Positions 57,181-64,000 of a stretch of 64,000 bases of DNA are shown piece after piece. Made by a program: the position numbers and the translations under genes. The stretch is from Corythucha ciliata. Lineage: Eukaryota; Arthropoda; Insecta; Hemiptera; Tingidae. Location: NCBI GenBank assembly GCA_038030265.1, contig CM075938.1, positions 49,345,189 to 49,409,188 on the forward strand, read 5' to 3'. How positions within the stretch are numbered: the first letter of the stretch is position 1; the number at the start of each line of letters is the position of its first letter. The notes under the pieces were generated by a model that saw nothing but the letters and a program-made list of their open reading frames with translations, was not told the DNA's origin and made no database searches.

Positions 57181-57890
57181 TTTTAGGGAGTCAATCCCGT
57201 GAAATTGGCTTTTTCAGTGAGTATAAAACCCGTAAAATTGGGTTCTGTGATCAATAATCCGCCAAAGGCTTTCGAAAACTCGCAAAATTGTTTTCATTAT
57301 AAACTAAAGTGCCAAATACACGAAATTAGGGTTAAAAGAGATTATAGATTTTAGCCATGGGCGTAACGAAGAACATAAACTGGTGGTATAGGTGACTCAG
57401 GAATCGACCATTTCGTCTCCTCGGGTCTTGACCTCTTGCCCTTCCACGGAAATTCCTTTTTGCGGCCCTGCCGACTAATTGACTTTGTTTAGTCAAGTAA
57501 ACTGAACGAGAAAAGATTCATGAAGAGTTGAGAGTTCAAGAATCATGGCTGGACGTGCTCAAAAGAAGTCGTTTTGATGGAAAGACGAGAGCGTTGACGA
57601 GGGCGAGGCTTGACGAGAGCGACTCAATTAGGTTAGAGGGACTCAAATGCCTCATCAGAGCGTATAGAAGGGTTAGTGTCTGTGTGAGTGACTCAAACTC
57701 AACCCTCCGAAACGTGTGTTAGCGAGGGGGACCCATTCATGCCGAGAGAAGCGCATAGGCATCCTTAATTACTACCCCCCCCCCCTGCACGAAAAGAATA
57801 AAATGGTGATTACCAAAATGGCGCACCCTGCGGACCTCGTGGACGTGGATAACGTTTTGCGAATTTACTCACTTTTCTCCACTCCAAACC
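57181..57890. other. Short family A remnant and ordinary intergenic DNA
   Basis: Family A units occur at 57190-57330. A 64-codon plus frame at 57528-57722 (containing KRSRFDGKTRALTRARLDES) has a more protein-like composition than most in this window, but there are no splice sites or matches that I can point to. A C13 run lies near 57774. Confidence 0.3.
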
Positions 57891-57907
57891 ACAGATGAGA
57901 AGGACAG

Positions 57908-57962
57908 GGCCTACTCCTCCTCCTCCTCCTACTCCTCCTCCTACACCGCTCCTCCTCCACCG
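57908..57962. repeat. CTC-rich simple repeat
   Basis: About 55 bp of ctc/ctac triplets (tcctcctcctcctcctactc-like). Confidence 0.8.
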
Positions 57963-58029
57963 CACCACGTGTTTCATAGAAATATATCGAATCACTCTCT
58001 AGACACCTCGACCTCGAGTAAAACGTTAT

Positions 58030-59524
58030 CCACGTTAAAACCAATTTCCCAGGTGTTGGGTCGTTTACAACCTTTCGATCACTTGAAAAAAAAAAAAAAA
58101 AAATCCATTCTCACGGTGACGTGAAAAATCCACTCTCACGACTTGATGTAGTAATCATTGGAAAACATAATTCTGCGGACATGGCTTCCTAAATCACAAA
58201 ATTCGCGGGAATTAACTAAATAAAAAAAAAAAACAATTTCATGGGTTTTGGCTTCTCAAAAATGAATTTTTCGGATTTGGGTTCACCCAAATCCCACCCA
58301 AAAATCAATTTCGATGCTTTGTCTCTTCAAACAGCCTCTAGCTCCTCAGCTAGCTCTTTAAAAAAATAATTTTCCCAACCCGCGAAATTTATTTTCTAAA
58401 TGAACCATACTACCTGAAATTGGGATTTGAACTAGACGAATCCGCAAAATTGGGTTTTAAAGAGAGAAAATTCGAGAGAATGTGATTTGAAGGAGCCAAA
58501 ATAACGAAATTTTGTTTTTTTGAATGACCCGTGAAACTGATGGCCCCAAAATTTTCATTTTTAAAGAGTGAATACGCGAAATTGAGGGTGGAATCTGCAA
58601 AAATTCGTGAAAACTTCGGTTTTGAAGGAACCGAATCCAAGAGAATTAGTTATGGCAGAGCGAAAATCCGCGACAAAGTGTGATTTGAAAGGTCCAAAAC
58701 CCACGAAATTATTTTTTCAAAGTCAAAAATCCCTAAAATTCCGCACCCTTCATCAACTCGTCTTTGTTGGAAACCAGATTCACCCGGAAACCGTCAATTC
58801 GCCCTTCAAAAATGGCTGATTAACATTCAAACTGACCAATTTCCTCTTCTGAGCCCGAATAATATTGAAAAGCAAATTTTCCACAGATTTTGCCAGGTCA
58901 CTTCAAGGCTAAAATGGAGAAAAACGATAGGTAATTCGCGGATAAAATGGAGAAATCGCCAATTCGCGGCTAAAATTGTGAAACTCGCTAATTTTTCGCT
59001 GATGTAACATTGGAAAAAAAAACCGCTAATTCATAGCTTAAATTGAGCGAAAAGGCTCATCCGCAGCTAAAATTGAGAGAAATAGCTGCAAAATTATATA
59101 GTTTGGAGGTAAGTATCTGCGAAATTGGAAGTTTCGGTGTCTAAATATCCGCGGGATTGCAAGTTGTGGGCCCAAATATCCGGGAATGTGCAAATTTCAC
59201 TTGTTTCTTTTTTTTTTTTCTTTTTTTTCAAGTGGTCGTAGAGCGTGGGCTATAGCGCCTTGCCGAAACACCACAAAATTGCCACATCTTGGAGGAGGGA
59301 AATATAATCGAAATTGGGAGCTTTCTGTCTGAAATTGCACGTTTTACGTCTTAATTTCGCGAATTTGAAAGTTTCTGGGATTTTTTTCTTTAGCGGCTAT
59401 GGATGCCGGGCCCTGGCAGCGCTCAAAGCCGGCAAAATACCTATAGCCTGAAATTAGGACTCTCTGAGTAAAAACTATGAAATTGCAAGTTTCGGCCCTT
59501 TTTACTATTTCATGTGGAAAAAGG

Positions 59525-59575
<51 letters not shown>

Positions 59576-60100
59576 TATGCGGACGGCCCCGACTGCGCCA
59601 ATTTCCGACAAATACCCGTGATGGTCTTTTTTCGGGGCCGCGGAACCATTTAGTAGCCGGCCTTACAAGCGGCAAAGCCTGACAAGTTCTCACGAAGTTG
59701 GCAGTTTGTGAAGTTTCATGGCTGAAAATATCCGCCGAGATTGAGATTTTCGGGTCTTAAATACAGCGAAATAGCCACTTTGGGGTCTTAATGCAAGCAA
59801 GATTGCAAGTTTTGGGACCTTTCTGTTCAGTGGCAACTGACCAGCACTGTTCCGGTCCAAGTCACACACCCTGGAGTAAGCTTGGCGAAAAACCCTTGAC
59901 CTCCCGCCCCTTCCTATCATTATCGGACGCTTCGGGGTCTTTTTTGTCGCGACGGCCCTAACAGAGCTCAAAGCCTGACGAAAATCCCACGAAATTGGAA
60001 ATTACCTGCGGCTGAATATCCACATAATGGACAGTTCGGACAGTTTCGGGCCTTAATTTCAGCGAAATTATAAGTTCAGAGTCTTAATTTTTGGGAGAAA
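58030..60100. repeat. Composite block: family A, C and D
   Basis: Family A runs forward (58030-58320) then reverse (58370-58760), family C follows at about 58900-59090 (tggctaaaattgagaaa-like), and family D at about 59090-60100 (aaatatccgcgaaattgcaa-like). T runs interrupt it near 59210 and 59528-59570. Short GC-rich inserts lie at about 59400-59430 and 60110-60150. Confidence 0.55.
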
Positions 60101-60645
60101 GCGTGGTGGCCTACGCTGGTCGAGCCGGCCGGCCCTTGGAGCGCCCCAGTAGGTGTAGAGAAATAAAGCTTCATGAAACCCTTGACTTACTCCCTCCCTC
60201 CCCCTCCCTTTAAACGGCGCGTTTATTTTTGAGACGAGCTCGTGATTTCAACGGAATGCGGAAAGCTGCACACTCTCTGTCTAGATCTAGCTACGCCCAT
60301 GTTATACCCCCGTTAAGGGGTAAGGGGCCTTGCCTGAGGGTAGTCTCTTCTCCCTGCTACCCCCCTTCCCCCTCACCAATAGCACCACCGTGAACTCTCC
60401 AACAACATTTAAAATCGAGTTTTATTCAGCGATTTCTTTAATATCTCGCGAAAACTTTCAACTGCTGTGCATACGCCCCGAGGTGACCAAGTGAGAGGAG
60501 TTCCCTCTATAAATTAAAACGTTTGTTTCCTACTTGAGGAAGCGTTCATGTGTATAGAAAGCAGGAAGTTCAATTTTATATCGCAATTTAAAAAAAAAAA
60601 AAACACTATTACACACCTTTTAACGTTGTTTTTCTCTTGTAATTA

Positions 60646-60781
60646 GAGAGATTTTGCAACCAGTCGCGTATACGCTAAAGTTAATTTTTTTGTACGCGTT
60701 GCTAGGGTAGTGAACATTTTGTTGGTTGAAATGTGAATAGCGTTAACGTTAGCGTTAGCGGACTTGTTTGCAAAATCTCTC
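60646..60781. mobile_element. Candidate MITE (136 bp) flanked by TA
   Basis: The outer 14 bases gagagattttgcaa are perfectly inverted at the other end (ttgcaaaatctctc), and similarity extends imperfectly to about 40 bp per arm (inner parts cgctaaagttaa and gctaacgttaa). TA lies immediately outside both ends, the target duplication expected of Tc1/mariner-type elements. There is no transposase frame. Confidence 0.65.
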
Positions 60782-60783
60782 TA

Positions 60784-62985
60784 TTAAATGGAAGAAAACA
60801 CTAAACCGTTATATTAAACAAAATCACCTATCGATGTTGTAAACAGGAATCCGAACTCAACCGGGGACTCGAGAGAAGTTATTCTTTCATAATTGGGTCA
60901 CGTTCAACCGTTGTACAAGGTCGTTATCTAAAATATTTTTGTTCCTCACTTTTTTATAAGTTACATTCTTCTATATCTGAAATTGCTCTTAATTAAGTGG
61001 AAACTATAAGTGTGGGGGGGGGGGAGTTATATTTTTATTTCTTTTTTTGTCTTTCATCAAATCAGTTTCGTATTATTCTCAGCCTTGAACCGACCTTGCG
61101 TCTTGGGTCAAGCCCTCTAGCCGGTACAAACAGTATGGCAATGTGAAGAAAACAATGCGACGACGGTGGGAGGTTGGTGGTGTGGCAAGGGAGGGTGCTG
61201 GATACAGTACGTTTTATTTTTTCAAATTTCAACTGCCACAGGGTCCATTCATCCAGTCATGGATGTTATCGACTTCTCTCTTTTATTGGTTTTTTATTTG
61301 AGTACAATTACCACCTTACCAGCTCAACATTTTCATCACGCGACATATCGTACGGCAAGGAGGGGAAAAATACGTTTTTTTTTCTTTAGGAAAAACAACT
61401 CAATTCCCGAAAAGCGTTTCAAACAAAACGGTCGTTGAACCGCTTTGGTAGCGAGAGAAGAAACGTTCTCAAGAAAACGAGAGTTCTTCTGGAGGTCGTT
61501 CTAATTTCCACGAAAGAAGCTCGGGGTTTTCAGAATCCTCGTGTAGGACTCATCACGGGGCATCGAGGGATTTCACCATGACCTCGCCAGCTCTGCAATG
61601 AAATGGAAAGTGACGTATCCTTTCAGTTTTTCCTTCATTTATTCACAGCGTTAACTTCTTTACCTTTCCCTTTTAATTTTCGTTAGAAAATTTATGTTGT
61701 TTGACTAGATAAGACGTAGAGCGCGAAAATGCAAAATAAAGTGTCTATAACAACTTGCTTTTAAAAAGGTGCTAGAGCGCTATTTTGAAGTCTCGCCCCC
61801 ATTCAACCCTCATCTAAAAGGCGATTTGAACCCACTGCGGCCGTCGTCGTGACCATAAGAGGGTCGTGCCTTTTGGTTATTGCCCAACGGTGGTGACCGC
61901 GCGGGGGGGGGGGGCCTCGTCTTTAAGGGAAATTACGGCCACTCACTTGACACTGGACGATGATTTCAGAGCGATAACAAAAAGCTATCCCTCCCTCTCC
62001 GGCCCTCGTTACACCGTCCCCAAGGCGTCTAACCGTCTTACCGTCATCAGGGAGAACCACGTTAATGAGATTTTTCTCTGCAGATATACGGGAAAAACGT
62101 TACTTCATTCATCGCCCCCCCCCCCCCCACTTCCTCCAACTTTACTCCCGCAAATCCTAATCGGATAAAAGATCTAATTAATTTTTTCCACCGTAAAATT
62201 GCAAAATAACCCTTTATTTACGATATTCGGCGCTTAACAAAAAGAACAGCGGTCAGCCACGTACTATCACCCCCCTGTGATGCCTTGAACTCAAAATTTA
62301 CGAGTTTTTTTGTTGCCAAACCTTTTTTTTTTATTGACTAACCATAAGAGTATTTTTTTCGGGGTTTTAGGTGCACGGAACACCTCACTCAATGGTAACG
62401 AAGGTTGACAATCGAAATAACCCACCACTCCACCCACCCTGATACTTGTTTTGTTGTTGTCTCGTAAATTTCCATTAGGGCGAAGAAACAGTTGGTTTCA
62501 ATGAGAGACGGAGTGTTAAATTCACCGTTAACAACGACGAAGGTTAAACTCGAGAAATAATTTCTTTGGGGTGAGGGGGCTTGAACCCTGGCAGAGTGTG
62601 GTGCAAGATTTATTGAAGAGACGAAGGGGGGCTCCCTTTTATTGCCTAATGATAAACAACATTCAGGGACAGTCTACAATTGTTAAGGTTCGGTCGCATA
62701 GAAGTACGAATGGATTCGTTCAAACCTATTTTTTTATTAAATTATTTCGATGTGTATCCTGTTTTTTTATTGTGAGTCGGCGCGTGCTTCACAGCAAAAT
62801 CGGTCAGTTAGGGACGACGACGCTTTGTGAGACTGAGATTGTTGCTCTATAACTCGCTTCAAGTAGGGTGTCTTGGGACATTGAGAAAATGCACTCAAAA
62901 ACTGACCCGCCGCGAAGGATTTTTCGAAGTTAATCCTCCAATGAGACCAACATACCGACTTCAGTCGCCTCACAGCATTCAATCT
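60784..62985. other. Intergenic DNA with one weak first-exon candidate
   Basis: G and C runs near 61013, 61901 and 62105, and AT-rich sequence elsewhere. The candidate secreted-protein exon at 61242-61438 is listed separately. A 93-codon frame at 62571-62852 has no recognisable features. Confidence 0.35.
61242..61438 (+). other. Candidate exon encoding a signal-peptide-like N-terminus
   Basis: After a good acceptor (tttcaactgccacag) an ATG at 61259 in strong context (G at -3, G at +4) opens MDVIDFSLLLVFYLSTITTL then PAQHFHH, which resembles a cleavable signal peptide. The frame stops at 61438; a possible donor (gtacgg) lies near 61348. The rest of any gene would have to lie to the right and was not found. 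Chance is quite possible. Confidence 0.22.
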
Positions 62986-63500
62986 CTCCCCCAGAACTCA
63001 CGAAATTGATTTTTGAACGACTCGAATTCGTGATATTTGGGGTTGAAAGAGCCAAACTCGTGAAATTTGGCTTTTGAATGACCCAAATCCGCGAAATTGA
63101 CTTTCAGCGAGCGAAATCCGAGAAATGGGGTTTTTATAAGCGAACTCTTGGAAGTTATTATTTTTCATGCCTGTCAAACCTGCGGAAAATGGTTTTTTAG
63201 AGCCCAAATCCGCAAAATAGTTCCTTGAATTAGGGCACCCCGCGAAATTGGGCTTAAAGGTTTAAACCCCGCGAAACTGGGTTTTTATAGGCGAAATTAG
63301 GGTTTTCCGTGATCCAATGTTTCAATTCAGAGTATAGGTAATAAAGCACCCAGCCAAAATTGGGTTTCAGGAAGAAAAATCGGCCAAATTTGATTTGGTG
63401 AGCGAAAACAGAGAAATGGGGTTTTTTATAACCGAAATTTTCGTCTGAAACTGGAGTTTGCTACCAAAAATTCGAGTTTTTCCCTTATAAATCGACCAAA
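62986..63500 (-). repeat. Family A repeats, reverse orientation
   Basis: About fifteen units with gcgaaattggtttttgaa and agccaaa cores are present, some with an ataagcgaaattaggg variant towards the right end. Confidence 0.6.
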
Positions 63501-63690
63501 ATACTCAATGGCAACCGACACCCCCCCCCGCCCGCCGGCCTGAGAGCAGGACTATTAGTTGGGGGGGGGGGCACTGAATCCTTTTTCTTCGGGGCGCTGG
63601 CTTTCCTTGGGGTCGCGGATTTCGGAAAAGGAAGAAAAGAGAAAAAAAGAAAAGCTTTACTGAGGTTCAAACACCACTTTGTTTTGGAGC
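63501..63690. other. Short GC-rich spacer with C and G runs
   Basis: A C10 run near 63521 and a G10 run near 63561 flank about 30 bp and could pair. Nothing coding is seen. Confidence 0.4.
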
Positions 63691-63699
63691 TCAACTGTG

Positions 63700-64000
63700 A
63701 TTGGAGCTTTTTGTGGTTGGTGCTTTGCTGTGCACGTGCCTTGCTTGTGGTTGGAGCTTTAATGTGGTTTGGAGATTTGCAGTGGTTGGGCCTCTGCTGT
63801 GGTTGGACCTTTGCTGTGGTTTGACGTTTGCTGTGGTTCGGAGCTTTTCCGTGGTTGGCAAAGCAAACTACTGTGGGTGGAGGTTCTAACCGGCGTTAGA
63901 GCTTTTTGCTGTTGGAGCGTTGCTGTGGTTGGGTCTTTGCTGTGGTTGGGTCTTTGCTGTGGTTGGACCTTTGCTGTGGTTTGACGTTTGCTGTGGTTCG
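63700..64000 (+). repeat. Minisatellite with 17-bp-like unit and 160-bp higher-order repeat
   Basis: Units like tgctgtggttggacctt repeat to the window edge. The 40 bases at 63801-63840 recur identically at 63961-64000, giving a higher-order period of 160 bp. The array continues beyond the window. The open frames in it (FAVVGPLLWLDLCCG-like) are by-products. Confidence 0.8.

Noticed and set aside
62570..62645. Possible tRNA on the minus strand, suggested by a GGTTCAAGCC B-box-like motif
   Set aside because: The flanking bases do not form a T stem, and no acceptor stem or A box could be found.
63701..63984. Cysteine- and tryptophan-rich frames at the right edge
   Set aside because: They are translations of the minisatellite unit in different registers.

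Overview
The window is eukaryotic nuclear DNA, most likely from an arthropod. Every well-supported gene is split by GT-AG introns and has close animal relatives. The largest is a laccase of the arthropod laccase-2 (cuticle tanning) type. I cannot name the species. Some laccase motifs ([16 protein letters not shown]) differ from the versions usual in insect Lac2, so a crustacean or an early-branching hexapod is possible (inference).

Three conserved genes lie head to tail on the minus strand. CTNNBL1 (1041-4537, 10 exons, 568 codons) is the spliceosome/Prp19-associated armadillo protein. ZCCHC8 (4969-6467, 6 exons, 383 codons from the proposed start) is the scaffold of the nuclear exosome targeting complex. 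The laccase (10841-49074, 11 exons, 737 codons) has a 91-nt signal-peptide exon separated from the rest by an inferred intron of about 29.5 kb. In all three, exon phases match at every junction and the total length is a whole number of codons. Most introns of the first two genes are only 57-87 bp, while the laccase has both tiny and very long ones.

Inside the giant laccase intron, on the opposite strand, a small gene candidate (about 40406-40881) could encode a 72-residue single-pass membrane protein. Three weaker exon candidates (32556-32608, 41442-41617, 61242-61438) are reported with low confidence.

The rest is non-coding. It carries four families of degenerate repeats, each with a unit of about 30-31 bp, scattered in both orientations; four short inverted-repeat elements that look like MITEs (7571-7700, 8262-8394, 8396-8538, 60646-60781), one with TA on both flanks; several hairpins; a GC-rich segment that may be retrotransposon debris (36.0-37.1 kb); many poly(G)/poly(C) and poly(A)/poly(T) runs; and a minisatellite that runs off the right edge. 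I found no tRNA, rRNA, CRISPR array, or bacterial or viral gene. Most short open frames beyond the genes above are chance frames in repeats.

The genes do not form a pathway: two are nuclear RNA-processing housekeeping genes and one is an extracellular oxidase.
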